From Phycisphaerae bacterium (lineage in GTDB: Bacteria; Planctomycetota; Phycisphaerae; Phycisphaerales; Phycisphaeraceae), in NCBI GenBank assembly GCA_030426385.1, contig JAUHYI010000019.1, forward strand, positions 1 to 59,915: 59,915 nt of DNA. Reading direction: 5' to 3'. The notes beneath the pieces were generated by a model. It was given only the letters and a program-made list of their open reading frames with translations, was not told the origin of the DNA and did not search any database. This document shows, piece by piece, positions 8,879-18,019 of this stretch (the first letter of the stretch is position 1; each line of letters opens with the position of its first letter). The translations under genes were made by a program, and so were the position numbers.

Positions 8879-11092
8879 TCAACTTGGCGTGGGCATCACC
8901 ACGCCTGAACTGACCGCTTGCGATTTGGGGCGGGCGCTGTGATCGATCATCGCGTTGATTTTGTCCAGTTCCATCTGATTGCGACACAACTTGGCATATT
9001 TTTCGCGATATTCGACCATCGAGGCCACCACTGTCGCATGTGACCATGTCAGCGGCGACACGCTCAACGGATCGTTCGACAACGGATGTACCTGCTCCGC
9101 CAACACACCTGATGGCAGGGCATGTGAGGCCACCCATTCAAAAATCGGTAGCGCGTCCTGCAATTCTTCAAGTGTTTGGGCTTTGGCGATGTGCCACTGG
9201 GCCAGCCACAGTGTGCAGATAAACCACGGATTGCCTGGCACTGATTCGATGTCATCGGTCACAGAGTGGTAGTAGTCGTTTTCATAACGGGCTATCCCGC
9301 CGACCGGCGTCTTGATCCACAGCCGATGTTCGATGGCTCGCATCGTTTTGACCACGCGTTCGTCATTCGGATCCAACATCCCGGTCAGGAATATTGCATA
9401 CGTCGAACTATCCAGAATCTCATCCAGTTCATATTCAACCGGTGCGGGATCCATCATCAGATCGCCTGTCATTTCGGTCTTGGCTTTCGGCTTACGACCA
9501 TCCATCACCTCGCGCATCAAGCGCGCGTTGCGTTCGATATCCGTGGGCATGATTCGACGCAGGAATCGATCGAGCTTCTCCGACCAGAAATATTTACAGA
9601 AGGCTTCGCGTACTTCCTCGGCAGCCTTGGCATACACCTGCGCTCGTTTGGTATCACCGAAACAACTGGCAAACTGACTCGCGGCGTGCAATCCGCCATA
9701 CACGGTAGCGACGGTGAAGGCATGGACGCCGTAGCGTTCTTCCCACAGGTCATAACTCGGCAGCGGTAATTTCGTAACTGGATCACGGAATCGCACCATG
9801 AAATCAGCAGAATTGACAATCAGATTGTTCCACAACGGGCGAACAAATTCGATGTCCTTGTAGCGTTCGTAGTGTCGCCACAATGCCCATGTCACCAGGG
9901 CCGTTTCATCTTCCTGAATCGGCAATTGCGGATTGCCCTGGCTGACCCACGGATGCCAACTCGAGGCCGGCGAGCCGTCCGGGTTGTACTTGTGCAGGAA
10001 ATAGCCTTCGTCGGTAATCAGTTTGCTGCATAGCGTGTAAAACGATCGGCCCACATTGGGGAAACCTGCCGAGTCCATCGCCGCAGCCACCAACGCTCCG
10101 TCACGCGGCCACAGATAGCTATACGTGTCAGCCCCGAATTGCATGATGTCCGAATCGTTGGCCGCGATGATCGCACCGCTGTTGTCGATTTGCGTGCGCA
10201 CAATCAATAGCGATCGGCGATACAAATCCGCAGCCGCATCGCTGGGGCCGCCTTCGTCCTGAGTGGGGAATTGATCGTTAGTGGCTTGGAGCCATAATTT
10301 CCAGTAGGCCCGCGTGCGATCGATCACATTTTGCGGACCTTCGCGTTGGATAAATTCGCTGGACTCGGTCAGTTCGTCATGACTGCCACCCGCGGCGATG
10401 ATCATGTACACCACTTTGGTCTGCATGCCTTCGAGTGGCACGCTTAGCAACATTGTGGAATCCACCGCACCCTGGGCAATCGAACTGCCACTCAACATGC
10501 CATCCTCAGCGTCTCGCCAAGTGCCTTCTGCACCGCCGAATCCTGCGGTCCCGCAAGCGTATTGGCTCATGGCCATTTCGCCCTCAGCATGCCACGTCGC
10601 TAACAGGTAGCGTCGATTGCGATAATGGACCAGGCCGTTGAGGCGATCATCATAGAACGCGGTCTCGCCGACGCTGTTGCCAAACAAATTAAAATTCTGG
10701 TGATGGATGAGACGAATTTCGCGTGCTTCGTCCGACAGATTGGACACTTCAATGCGTCGCACCAGCAACGGCCGATGGAAATCAACCACGTCGGTGCAGC
10801 GTAGCTTGACTTGCATCAAGGGCTGGTTGAGCGTGACATTGGTCGCGAGGGTGTTGGTTTCATATTCGAGAGATCGCTCCCAGCCGTCGCCGAGCCAGGC
10901 CAGACGCGCTTTGCGTCGGTCGTGTTCGGTCTGTTCGTTCTGAGGGATCGCAGCCCAGATGCCGAAATGGCACGGGCCTTTTCCACCGTGGTTTTCCTGG
11001 CCCACGTGAGGATAGTACAGATCGCGAATTTGATAATTGTCGTCAAAACAGACCAGCATTTGGCCGTTACCGACAGGAATATTGCGTGGCAT
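8879..11092 (-). CDS. Glycoside hydrolase family 15 (glucoamylase/glucodextranase-like)
   Basis: A 737-residue enzyme predicted to release glucose from alpha-glucans or related oligosaccharides. The N-terminal third is the beta-sandwich domain of prokaryotic GH15 enzymes. The rest is an (alpha/alpha)6 barrel with the substrate-site motif YSYLWPRDGALVAAAM, the general-acid region LWEERYGVHAFTVAT (catalytic Glu in the EE pair) and the base region VLAEQVHP. No signal peptide is visible, so it probably acts in the cytoplasm, for example on glycogen or trehalose-type sugars. The ATG at 11092 is preceded by CGGAGG at a good distance. Neighbours (zinc-ribbon protein and nuoG) give no metabolic context. 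Substrate choice within GH15 cannot be decided from sequence alone. Confidence 0.88.
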   Translation of the reverse strand: MPRNIPVGNGQMLVCFDDNYQIRDLYYPHVGQENHGGKGPCHFGIWAAIPQNEQTEHDRRKARLAWLGDGWERSLEYETNTLATNVTLNQPLMQVKLRCTDVVDFHRPLLVRRIEVSNLSDEAREIRLIHHQNFNLFGNSVGETAFYDDRLNGLVHYRNRRYLLATWHAEGEMAMSQYACGTAGFGGAEGTWRDAEDGMLSGSSIAQGAVDSTMLLSVPLEGMQTKVVYMIIAAGGSHDELTESSEFIQREGPQNVIDRTRAYWKLWLQATNDQFPTQDEGGPSDAAADLYRRSLLIVRTQIDNSGAIIAANDSDIMQFGADTYSYLWPRDGALVAAAMDSAGFPNVGRSFYTLCSKLITDEGYFLHKYNPDGSPASSWHPWVSQGNPQLPIQEDETALVTWALWRHYERYKDIEFVRPLWNNLIVNSADFMVRFRDPVTKLPLPSYDLWEERYGVHAFTVATVYGGLHAASQFASCFGDTKRAQVYAKAAEEVREAFCKYFWSEKLDRFLRRIMPTDIERNARLMREVMDGRKPKAKTEMTGDLMMDPAPVEYELDEILDSSTYAIFLTGMLDPNDERVVKTMRAIEHRLWIKTPVGGIARYENDYYHSVTDDIESVPGNPWFICTLWLAQWHIAKAQTLEELQDALPIFEWVASHALPSGVLAEQVHPLSNDPLSVSPLTWSHATVVASMVEYREKYAKLCRNQMELDKINAMIDHSARPKSQAVSSGVVMPTPS

Positions 11093-11503
11093 ACATGCCT
11101 CCGAGCCGAAATTTCTTTACGCACAAACAATGTAGTTCTGTCGATCGGCCGCTCGGCTATGTGGCCTCTCTCCCTGAATTTCATGCAAACTGACACCGGC
11201 ATTATCGGCCAGAATCAATCTGTAATTAACTATTGTGAGCGCCTGATGTGTGGATTTTCGATCCGGTTTTCCCCTTCGGGTTCACGGATCGTCACCACAA
11301 TCGTACCATCTGTAACGATTGGTGTATATCGGAACCGGCGTGGGATAGATGTGTATTGATCGGGGCTGGCTCGCTCAACAGCGGATCATCGTTTAACATA
11401 ATTTGATTAGCAGGATCAGGATTGTTAAGCCTAGAACCAGTTTACTTTACCCGCGTTGCCCACGTTGTCCCTACGCCCCTAATTAGATACCACCGGTAAG
11501 CCC
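11093..11503. other. Divergent spacer between GH15 gene and nuoG
   Basis: 411 bases without a supported gene. The antisense and overlapping short frames here have no recognisable product. It must hold promoters for both flanking genes, but I see no clear -35/-10 pair; an AT-rich stretch at about 11388-11432 is the most likely place. Confidence 0.5.
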
Positions 11504-13153
11504 ATGCCCAAAATCACGATCGACGGTCAGGAATGTGAGTTCGATGGCAAGCAAATGATATTGCAGGTCGCGCTCGATCAGGGCGCGAAATTGCCACACT
11601 ATTGTTATCACCCCGGCTTGTCGGTGGTGGCCAGTTGTCGGATCTGTCTGGCAGAGGTGTTCGCACCGAACCCCAAGAACGACAACAAACTCGAACCCTG
11701 GCCTCCAGGTCCCGGCGGTAAACTCGTGCCCACTTGCCAATCCCCGGCCCTCGACGGCATGGTGGTCAACACGCAAACGCCCAAGGCCATTGCCAATCAA
11801 AAAACCGTCATGGAATTGCTGCTGGTCAATCACCCGCTTGATTGCCCGGTTTGTGACCAAGCCGGCGAGTGCTCGTTGCAGGATTATTCCTACGACTACG
11901 GCCGCGCCCAGTCACGATTTGAAGAAGACAAAGCCAAGCAACCCAAAAAAGACGTCGGCCCCAATGTGTGGTTGTATTCCGATCGTTGCATCATGTGTTC
12001 GCGATGCGTGCGCTTTACCCGTGAGGTTTCCGGCACCGGCGAACTGGCCGTTTTCGGACGTGGCCATACCGAAGAAATCGACGTTTTCCCCGGCAAGCCA
12101 TTGGATAATGAATTGTCCGGCAACGTGGTGGATCTGTGCCCGGTCGGTGCACTGCTCGATAAGGATTTCCTGTTTTCCCAACGGGTGTGGTTCCTGACAA
12201 AAACCCCATCGATCGATGGCATCACAGCCAGCGGCGATAACATTTCCGTCGAACACAATGAGGGCCAGGTGTATCGCGTTAAACCGCGCACCAATATGGA
12301 AGTCAACAAGTGGTGGATCAGCGACGAAATCCGCTACGGCTGGAAATTTGTGCAGGATCCCAAACGCTTGCGTTCACCCATGCGTAAACAACACGGCGTG
12401 GCCGAAGAATGCGATTGGAATCAGGCCTACAAAACCATCGGCGAGCGATTCAAATCCATCGTGGCCGAACACGGCACCGGGTCACTGGCCGTGATGGTCA
12501 GTCCAATGCTGTCTTGCGAAGATGCGTACCTGTTGGGCCGAATGATTCGCGCGGTCGACAGCGATGCGGTGTTGTCTGTGGGCCCGATCCCACGCGACGG
12601 ACAGGACAAACCATTCCCCGGCGGCTACGTGATCCATGCGGAGAAAGCACCCAATGCCCGCGGGGTTCGGCGTGCACTCGAACAGGTCGGCGTGGTCGTG
12701 CGAGGGTATGACGAATTCCAATCCCTGGTCAGCGGTGATAGCAAAATCAAGGGCGTCGTCGTGACCGGCGGTTATCCGAGCGATTGGGTGACTGATGATC
12801 TGATGCATGCGTTGGAAGGCAAATTCACGGTGGCCGTGGATGTATTGCCAAACCGTTTAACCGACCGTGCGGATGTGGTATTGCCCGGTGCGACATGGGT
12901 CGAAAAATCGGGCACGTTTGAAAATGCCTCGAACCGGTTGCAAACATTTATGCAGGCCATCCCAGTGATTGAATTGGCCAAACCTGAAGGCCAGATCGCG
13001 CTGGATCTGGTAGCGGCGTGCGATCAAGGTGAGCGTGCGATTTATGATGCGGCGGCCGTTCGCGAACAATTGGGCGGGCCGTTCGTAGCGGACGTGCATC
13101 ATCCGGTTGAAAAACAACGCGTTGAGGCTGACATGGAATATGTCGAGCTGTGA
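11504..13153 (+). CDS. nuoG: NADH-quinone oxidoreductase subunit G (short form)
   Basis: Iron-sulfur subunit of the peripheral arm of complex I. The N-terminus is a 2Fe-2S ferredoxin domain (cysteines in HYCYHPGLSVVASCRICLAE and a later TCQS). Next is the His/Cys 4Fe-4S signature HPLDCPVCDQAGECSLQD, then CIMCSRCVRF with CPVGAL for a further 4Fe-4S cluster. The following Mo-bis-MGD-like domain is reduced, giving 549 residues against roughly 700-900 for many NuoG. It lacks the CxxC-type ligands of the optional N7 cluster. It lies on the plus strand about 3.9 kb from nuoJ, separated by two unrelated genes, so the complex I genes are split. Confidence 0.9.
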   Translation: MPKITIDGQECEFDGKQMILQVALDQGAKLPHYCYHPGLSVVASCRICLAEVFAPNPKNDNKLEPWPPGPGGKLVPTCQSPALDGMVVNTQTPKAIANQKTVMELLLVNHPLDCPVCDQAGECSLQDYSYDYGRAQSRFEEDKAKQPKKDVGPNVWLYSDRCIMCSRCVRFTREVSGTGELAVFGRGHTEEIDVFPGKPLDNELSGNVVDLCPVGALLDKDFLFSQRVWFLTKTPSIDGITASGDNISVEHNEGQVYRVKPRTNMEVNKWWISDEIRYGWKFVQDPKRLRSPMRKQHGVAEECDWNQAYKTIGERFKSIVAEHGTGSLAVMVSPMLSCEDAYLLGRMIRAVDSDAVLSVGPIPRDGQDKPFPGGYVIHAEKAPNARGVRRALEQVGVVVRGYDEFQSLVSGDSKIKGVVVTGGYPSDWVTDDLMHALEGKFTVAVDVLPNRLTDRADVVLPGATWVEKSGTFENASNRLQTFMQAIPVIELAKPEGQIALDLVAACDQGERAIYDAAAVREQLGGPFVADVHHPVEKQRVEADMEYVEL

Positions 13154-13272
13154 TGGGTGGGCATGCGGTCCGCCGCACAATTATAAATTCACTCGCCGTC
13201 TCACCTCGCAGTATCCACGTACACCGATGTATTTTCAGCGTTTTTAAACGTCAACAACAAAACTGATATCCC

Positions 13273-14346
13273 ATGAACATGACAGTGACAGAATTGGCCG
13301 GCGCGATCGGCGCGGTATGCCAGGGTGATGGCGAGATGGTTGTCGAAAGTTGCGCCGGATTAGACGACGCGGGTCCGACACAGGTTAGCTTCGTGGCCAA
13401 CCGTCGATATGTGTCGAAAATTGCAGAGAGTCGCGCGGGGGTGATCGTGGTCAGTGCGAGCGATGCGGAGAGTTTGTCAGGACGCACGCTATTGATCGCG
13501 GACGATCCTTATTTTGCTTTTCGTCAAGCGATGGTGACGCTCCATGGTTTTCGACAGCATCCTCAAGCAGGCGTCAGTGCCCAGGCGGCGGTTGATGCCT
13601 CTGCGGTGATTGGCCAAGGCACCTGCGTGCAGGCATTTGTGACCATCGAACCGGGCGCGAAAATCGGCAAGGGCTGTGTGATTTATTCGCATTGTTACAT
13701 CGGCCGTGATGCGGTGATTGGCGATGATTGCCAGTTGTATCCCAATGTGACGATTTACGACCAGTGCGTATTGGGCGATCGAGTGACCTTGCATGCAGGT
13801 TGCGTGATCGGACAGGATGGTTTTGGTTACGCAACCCATGCGTTGCCGGGCGAACCGCCGCGTCATCATAAAATTCCACAGGTAGGGAACGTGGTGATTG
13901 AGGATGACGTGGAGATGGGCGCGAACTGCGCGATCGATCGGGCGACGATCGGCTCAACGCGGATTGGGCGCGGGACAAAATTCAGTGACATGGTCACGAT
14001 CGGGCATGGCACAACGGTGGGCCAACACAATTTGTATGTGGCGCAAGTCGGTGTGGCCGGCTCAACGACGATCGGCAATTATGTGGTGATGGGCGGACAA
14101 GCGGGCGTCGCCGGTCATCTGAAAATTGCCGACCAGGTGCAGTTGGCAGGCCAAACCGGGGTGACCGGGGATCTGAACAAGCCCGGACAGTATGGCAGTT
14201 TGCCCGCGATAGAAATGAAGCGGGCCCGACGGTCATGGTTGGCGATTCCACGTCTGCCGGAAATGATTGGCGAATTGCGAACACTACGAAAACGGATCGG
14301 GCGGTTAGAAAAACAAATCGGTAAAGACGAGGCGGGCGCTGAGTGA
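13273..14346 (+). CDS. lpxD: UDP-3-O-acylglucosamine N-acyltransferase
   Basis: Third step of lipid A synthesis: transfer of a 3-hydroxyacyl chain from ACP to the 2-amino group of UDP-3-O-acylglucosamine. The 357-residue protein has the N-terminal uridine-binding domain (ELAGAIGAVCQGDGE...), then a left-handed beta-helix of hexapeptide repeats (about residues 105-310). It contains NCAIDRATIG and the active-site-like His in MVTIGHGTTVGQHN, followed by AQVGVAGSTTIG. A C-terminal helix closes the trimer. Length is normal. A Skp/OmpH-like gene about 0.8 kb away fits the frequent skp-lpxD association, although here the two are convergent. Its presence indicates an outer membrane with lipid A or a relative. 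Confidence 0.95.
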   Translation: MNMTVTELAGAIGAVCQGDGEMVVESCAGLDDAGPTQVSFVANRRYVSKIAESRAGVIVVSASDAESLSGRTLLIADDPYFAFRQAMVTLHGFRQHPQAGVSAQAAVDASAVIGQGTCVQAFVTIEPGAKIGKGCVIYSHCYIGRDAVIGDDCQLYPNVTIYDQCVLGDRVTLHAGCVIGQDGFGYATHALPGEPPRHHKIPQVGNVVIEDDVEMGANCAIDRATIGSTRIGRGTKFSDMVTIGHGTTVGQHNLYVAQVGVAGSTTIGNYVVMGGQAGVAGHLKIADQVQLAGQTGVTGDLNKPGQYGSLPAIEMKRARRSWLAIPRLPEMIGELRTLRKRIGRLEKQIGKDEAGAE

Positions 14347-14437
14347 TTTACTGTGGTGTGTGCCCATGATGCGGTGGTGGAGTTGGGGTGGGAGATGTGT
14401 GGATGTATATGGGAGGAGGGACTGAATAAACGCCCGT

Positions 14438-14722
14438 TTATCGTGGGGAAAAAGTGGGGGGGACGGTGGGGGGGGTGGCGTCGGCCAATGTGTTGTCAAT
14501 GTCAGAATTGTTTGCGACAACCGAGACGCGTTCAAGCGCTGCCGGGTCGTTGACATAAGCGTAACTGGGTTCGACATACGTGATCGGCTCGCGGTGGACG
14601 GCACAACCAGCGATGGTCAACATGCCTGCGAAGCCGATCAGCCATAATGATGACAGATTGGATCTGTATTGAGTTGGTAATGCAGCTAACAGCCGAGGCG
14701 ACCGCCTGGCCGATGCAGTCAT
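14438..14722 (-). CDS. Small lipoprotein, unknown function
   Basis: About 94 residues from the ATG at 14722. A long basic N-region is followed by a hydrophobic core and lipobox LWLIGFAGMLTIAGC, then a short mature part of about 40 residues (AVHREPITYVEPSYAYVND...). The reading frame stays open further upstream, and the ATG at 14800 (MQKKYV) is an alternative, but that would make an unusually long signal sequence. Codons near the 3' end derive from G-rich repeat sequence read on the other strand (Thr/Pro-rich). No family is recognised. The lipobox makes coding likely, but the gene is short. Confidence 0.5.
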   Translation of the reverse strand: MTASARRSPRLLAALPTQYRSNLSSLWLIGFAGMLTIAGCAVHREPITYVEPSYAYVNDPAALERVSVVANNSDIDNTLADATPPTVPPTFSPR

Positions 14723-15143
14723 GCTGCCACGGTGTATCAGACGGCTTATGCTGCACGCGTGATACATGCAGGATGTGTGAGACACATATTTTTTTTGCAT
14801 GACTGGTTCACCGTTCGCCTCCGAACGATTCGTGGCCATCCCTGTGATACGCACCTGGCTGTCCCGGCCGTGGTGATATCCTCTGGAACTGACATCGGCA
14901 GGTGATGACCGCCAATCCACAAGTGGTTATCGGAATACAAAAACAAGCGTGCAGCAGATCGTTGTAATCGCTACGGATCGCCTGAGCGATGGTCGTATCG
15001 ATTGTGCCGATTGTGCGGGTGATGCGGATTGTATGTTTTATGGGTGCGCTCACGTATCACGTGTCGAGCGTGAATGGCACACGTAGCCGGGTAGCCGGGT
15101 AGCCGGTTACTTCGGAGCACCGTGAGAATGAGAATGTCGCGGG
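14723..15143. other. Spacer between two lipoprotein genes
   Basis: 421 bases between the small lipoprotein and the Skp-like gene, both on the minus strand. It contains a short tandem repeat at 15083-15106 and no gene that I can support. Confidence 0.45.
15083..15106. repeat. Tandem repeat of an 8-base unit, three copies
   Basis: GTAGCCGG occurs three times in a row without change, 38 bases past the stop of the Skp-like gene. It is a simple slippage-type repeat with no assigned role. Confidence 0.8.
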
Positions 15144-15875
15144 TTATTGCGAGTTGTCTGCTGCGGTGGCTGCGGCCTCAACATCTGTCTCTGCGGGAGG
15201 TGTAGGAGCAACAGGTGGAGCTTGGGACGTGGCAGAGTTGGGGTTGGAGGGGGACGCGGGAGGAGTTGGTGAGGTTGATGTTTTCTGGCCCGCGGCGATC
15301 AGTTTGTTGATCAGAGCGTCCGTCATGTCCACGGATTCGGTGGCATAGAGCACCAGTGAATCGGATTTGAAAAGGATGGCCGATTTGTGAGTTTCTTCTG
15401 CGAGTTGGCGGATGTAGGGTTTGATTTCATCGCGGAATTGGCTGGACAATGTGATGCGTGTTCGTTCCAACTGTTGTTGGGCGTTGCCGATTTCGCGCTG
15501 CATGCGTTGCTGGGCACCGCGAACGAACTGGGCTAATTCCTGTTCCTGTTCGGCGGTGGGTGTTTCTCCAACACGAGCACGCATCTGGTCGAGCTGTTGG
15601 GCATATTGTTTTTGAATATTGCCAATCGTTTGTTGAGCGGCTTGTTCCTGAGCCATCAATGTTTGTTGCATGGTCTGGGTTCGGCCCAGTTCGCTGGCAA
15701 CGCGTTCGAGATCGATCATGCCCAGACCACCTTCAGCCGGTGCAGAGCCTGCCTGATCGCAGCCAGGGGTGACGGTGACGATAGCCATGAGCAAGGCCAC
15801 CCCAAGGATGGTGCCGATCGTATGGAATTTTTGAAGTGGGTTTGTCGTGGTGGTGATCTTGTTCATGTGTGGCAT
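15144..15875 (-). CDS. OmpH/Skp-like periplasmic lipoprotein
   Basis: A 243-residue protein with a signal sequence ending in a lipobox-like VTVTPGC, so probably lipid-anchored. The region from about residue 50 to 180 is a Gln/Glu-rich helical arm (QQTIGNIQKQYAQQLDQMR...) flanked by short beta segments (GMIDLERVASELGRTQ and DSLVLYATESVDMTDALI). This is the OmpH/Skp chaperone layout, in which trimers hold unfolded outer-membrane proteins. The last 45 residues are Pro/Ala/Thr-rich and probably disordered. Closeness to lpxD supports a role in outer-membrane biogenesis. A cysteine-anchored form differs from soluble E. coli Skp. Either ATG, 15875 or 15866, could be the start. Confidence 0.8.
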   Translation of the reverse strand: MPHMNKITTTTNPLQKFHTIGTILGVALLMAIVTVTPGCDQAGSAPAEGGLGMIDLERVASELGRTQTMQQTLMAQEQAAQQTIGNIQKQYAQQLDQMRARVGETPTAEQEQELAQFVRGAQQRMQREIGNAQQQLERTRITLSSQFRDEIKPYIRQLAEETHKSAILFKSDSLVLYATESVDMTDALINKLIAAGQKTSTSPTPPASPSNPNSATSQAPPVAPTPPAETDVEAAATAADNSQ

Positions 15876-16030
15876 CGCGTCAGGAGTGGTAGGTTAATCG
15901 ATCAAATCAATGCGGCTCAACGAATGAACAGCGTTAAAAATTATAGCCGAGCCAAACCGGGTTGACGTGGCACGGCTGTGCGTCCACCATAGCCTAACCG
16001 ATTCTGTGTCGATTTTGGGATCGCCAAGTG

Positions 16031-17020
16031 ATGTCTCAGCAACCCTATTTATTTTCTCCGATGGCCCAGCCGGTGCGTGATGACACTGTCGTCTCTGTGG
16101 TGGCCATGCGTGAGGGATTGATGACGGAAAAACGCGGTGCGATTGCACAGGGGATGCGCGGGGGAAGTGGAGGGATGTCGGTGTGCGTGTTGGCCAGCGG
16201 TTCGGGAGGTAACGCGACGGTGGTGCGTTATCGCGGGCAGGCGATATTGGTGGACGCGGGGTTGGGCCCTGTGTCGATCACCAAACGCTTACATCAAGCG
16301 GGCCTGATGCTGTCGGACATTCGTGGGATTTGTGTGACGCATTTGGATACGGATCATTTTCGCCCGACCTGGCCTAACACGTTGGTGGGCTACGGCATTC
16401 CGATTTACCTGCATCGTTGGCATGTGGATGACCTGATGAAAAACAAGCACGCGTCTCGGCTGGTTCGTGCAAATTTAATTCGGCCATTTGATCAACAACC
16501 GTTTGAGCCGATCGCGGGCATGTCGGTGCGCTGCGTGCGCTTGCGTCATGATGACAAAGGCACGACGGGTTTTTCATTGGATACCCCGGTGGGCCGAATC
16601 GGTTACGCGACCGACCTGGGATGCGTGCCTCGTGAGATGATCGAATTATTTGCGGGCGTGGATTTGTTGGCGATTGAATCCAACTACGATCCGGTCTTGC
16701 AGCGATCATGTGGCCGACCGATTTTTTTGCAGCGTCGCATCATGGGTGGGGCAGGACATCTATCCAACGACGAGGCATTTGCTGCCGTGCAACAAATTAT
16801 CGAACACAGTCCCGATGGCCCGCCCAATCATGTGGTGTTATTGCATCGCAGTAGTCAGGCCAACAGCGCCGCATTGGTGAAACAGGTATTCGCTCAGGAC
16901 CCACGTTTGCAGGGCAAGGTTGTGCTGACCCAACAACGTCGGCGGACAAGATGGCTACAGGTAACGCGTCGCGCTTCGGCGACGATGGGACAGATGTCGC
17001 TGTTTGAACGCCGGGCATGA
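16031..17020 (+). CDS. Metallo-beta-lactamase-fold hydrolase (YycJ/WalJ-like) with altered HxHxDH motif
   Basis: The core begins VCVLASGSGGNATVVRYRG, typical of the YycJ/WalJ group of MBL-fold proteins. The metal motif reads THLDTDH, so the second His of HxHxDH is Asp. The other ligand-type positions remain (RHDDKGTTGF, GYATDLG, ESNYDP, GHLSN). The frame allows GTG 16028 and ATG 16031, but homologues normally start at the beta-strand, which corresponds to ATG 16175 (MSVCVLASG) just after a G/A-rich stretch. The first 48 residues may therefore be untranslated. Activity is unknown: it may use a different metal set or substrate, such as nucleic acid, as in related nuclease-like members. Confidence 0.8.
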   Translation: MSQQPYLFSPMAQPVRDDTVVSVVAMREGLMTEKRGAIAQGMRGGSGGMSVCVLASGSGGNATVVRYRGQAILVDAGLGPVSITKRLHQAGLMLSDIRGICVTHLDTDHFRPTWPNTLVGYGIPIYLHRWHVDDLMKNKHASRLVRANLIRPFDQQPFEPIAGMSVRCVRLRHDDKGTTGFSLDTPVGRIGYATDLGCVPREMIELFAGVDLLAIESNYDPVLQRSCGRPIFLQRRIMGGAGHLSNDEAFAAVQQIIEHSPDGPPNHVVLLHRSSQANSAALVKQVFAQDPRLQGKVVLTQQRRRTRWLQVTRRASATMGQMSLFERRA

Positions 17021-17106
17021 CAGAGGTGTGCCGTGCGCGCATGGATACGGGCGAACGCCAATCCACAATACCATCGGTGCCATCGGCGCAAATCGGCGTT
17101 ATATAT

Positions 17107-17958
17107 TTATGGAGTCTCGGACGAGGTCTGCGACGGCGACTGTGTCGCATCGAGATTAATGATCAACTGATCGATCGCTGCAAGAATGGCCGCGTAACCG
17201 GCGGCAACATCGGATTGCAATGAATAGGGACCATCACTGAATCCTTCGGTTCCGGAATTATTGAATGTGTTTACATGTCCATCCAGAAACAAGGCACTAA
17301 CGACACGATTCGAATGATTGGTGCGTATGGGGCCTACATTCTCTGACAATGAATTCATGTCCGCCGCCACAGCCGTGGCTTGCATGCCGGAGGAATTATA
17401 AACCGGACGGTCAATGGGGAAACGATAACGCTGATTGACAGCATTTGTGAATGAGGAAAATAAGTCAGTGCCTGGCGTTGCGATATTGTTAGGCGTCCCA
17501 CCCGTTGGATCGGTGTGAAAAACTTCATCGCCATGACGGTACAGGTACGAACAATACGCGTCATCGGTTTGGGTTTCGAAATTATTCATTTCGGTAGCGA
17601 TGTCGGTTTCGTTGTCATCGGCACAATAAAAAATTTCCGGAGACTCGACGTAATCACCCAGTTCCAGAAAGCCGAGTCCGACGTGACCTTCGGCGAGGCT
17701 ATAGACCTGATTCGTTGCCAGCGATGCGGTACTCACAGGTCCTTGCGGCAGATAGCCATTGCTGTCGGTGGCAAAGGCATGGATCGCAATGCCCATCTGG
17801 TGTAACTGATTGCTGCACATGGTCACCTTGGCCTGAAATTTCGCCGCGCCCAACACCGGCAGCAAAATCCCAATCAGCAGCGCAATGATACTGATGACCA
17901 CCAGTAGTTCGATTAAGGTGAAGGCCCGCGCGTTATTATTATGACGACTACTGGTCAT
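17107..17958 (-). CDS. Type IV prepilin/pseudopilin-like protein (planctomycete type)
   Basis: The start at 17958 (MTSSRHNNNARAFTLIELLV) is chosen because GGGAG lies about 9 bases upstream and the class III signal follows directly. The prepilin signal is ARAFTLIELLVVISIIALL, with Ala rather than Gly before the cleavage Phe. The hydrophobic helix is followed by a globular domain with CSNQLHQMGIAIHAFATDSNGYLP and a C-terminal ALFLDGHVNTF motif typical of the many secretion-type prepilins of planctomycetes. It is 283 residues long. It is exported to the inner membrane, and a role in a type II secretion or pilus-like fibre is inferred from family only. It follows the ABC transporter gene by 61 bases on the same strand. 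Confidence 0.85.
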   Translation of the reverse strand: MTSSRHNNNARAFTLIELLVVISIIALLIGILLPVLGAAKFQAKVTMCSNQLHQMGIAIHAFATDSNGYLPQGPVSTASLATNQVYSLAEGHVGLGFLELGDYVESPEIFYCADDNETDIATEMNNFETQTDDAYCSYLYRHGDEVFHTDPTGGTPNNIATPGTDLFSSFTNAVNQRYRFPIDRPVYNSSGMQATAVAADMNSLSENVGPIRTNHSNRVVSALFLDGHVNTFNNSGTEGFSDGPYSLQSDVAAGYAAILAAIDQLIINLDATQSPSQTSSETP

Positions 17959-18019
17959 GTGATTACTCCCGGAATGGTTTGGAAATAGATGCCCTGGAAT
18001 TTGGCCCGCGTATTTGAGT

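Noticed and set aside
11504..13153. nuoG as a truncated pseudogene
   Set aside because: All conserved cluster ligands except the optional N7 set are present and the frame is clean; a short form is more likely.
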